DNA from: Pomacea canaliculata
Lineage: Eukaryota; Mollusca; Gastropoda; Architaenioglossa; Ampullariidae
Direction: 5' to 3'
Assembly (NCBI RefSeq): GCF_003073045.1
Contig: NC_037593.1
Span: 10,216,735 to 10,280,734 of the forward strand
DNA length: 64,000 nucleotides
Every line of letters starts with the position of its first letter. Within the stretch, counting starts at the first letter, position 1. The position numbers and the translations under genes were made by a program. Below the pieces are notes generated by a model that saw only the letters and a list, made by a program, of their open reading frames with translations, searched no databases and was not told the origin of the DNA. Below, piece by piece: positions 63,932-64,000 of this stretch.

Positions 63932-64000
63932 TAGTATCTTCTGTCGTAAGGTAGTAAGCGTAATTCACTATAAAAAAAAAAAAAATTACGCAGAGCAACA

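Overview
This is an intron-rich animal nuclear window. It has GT-AG introns of 0.1 to 6 kb, AT-rich non-coding DNA and many small DNA transposons, SINEs and LINE pieces. The recognisable proteins match human orthologues closely enough to place it in Metazoa. The repeat style (tRNA-derived SINEs, short LINE 3' tails ending in GCGCTATA-like boxes, hAT MITEs) suggests a lophotrochozoan, probably a gastropod mollusc. The lineage is an inference, not a database result.

Layout. 1-1959 (+) holds the 3' end of a death-domain gene. 2.2-2.8 kb holds decayed tandem repeats. 3719-7997 is a 4.3 kb hAT-like DNA transposon whose two-exon transposase has two frameshifts. 9003-14541 (-) is PRR11 and 15161-19673 (+) is SKA2, arranged head to head as in human. 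22605-27058 (-) is RNF215, a membrane RING-H2 E3 ligase; 27331-35340 (+) is ERAL1, a mitochondrial Era GTPase. These also sit head to head, with only 272 bp between start codons. 41744-54107 (-) is SPPL3, an intramembrane aspartyl protease, tail to tail with ERAL1. 54.1-62.5 kb is gene-poor and repeat-rich. 62547-63017 (-) is the last exon of an atypical Rho-family GTPase whose 5' exons lie beyond the window, with a pogo/Tigger-like MITE in its intron.

I rebuilt the genes by matching splice phases by hand. SKA2, ERAL1 and SPPL3 join in phase at every junction; the first exon of SPPL3 is tentative. PRR11 is firm except at its N-terminus. RNF215 has one junction out of phase, so a short exon is missing from my model.

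Most notable: (1) SKA2 is 274 codons against 121 in human, with an added C-terminal region that looks like the SKA1 winged-helix microtubule-binding domain; (2) the SKA2-PRR11 divergent pair, known as co-regulated in human, is present here with a CCAAT box between the genes; (3) the ERAL1 KH loop has lost its first glycine. I saw no CRISPR, rRNA, functional tRNA, LTR element or virus-like element. I found no clearly new multi-gene system; the novelty is in single-gene architecture and in the repeats.
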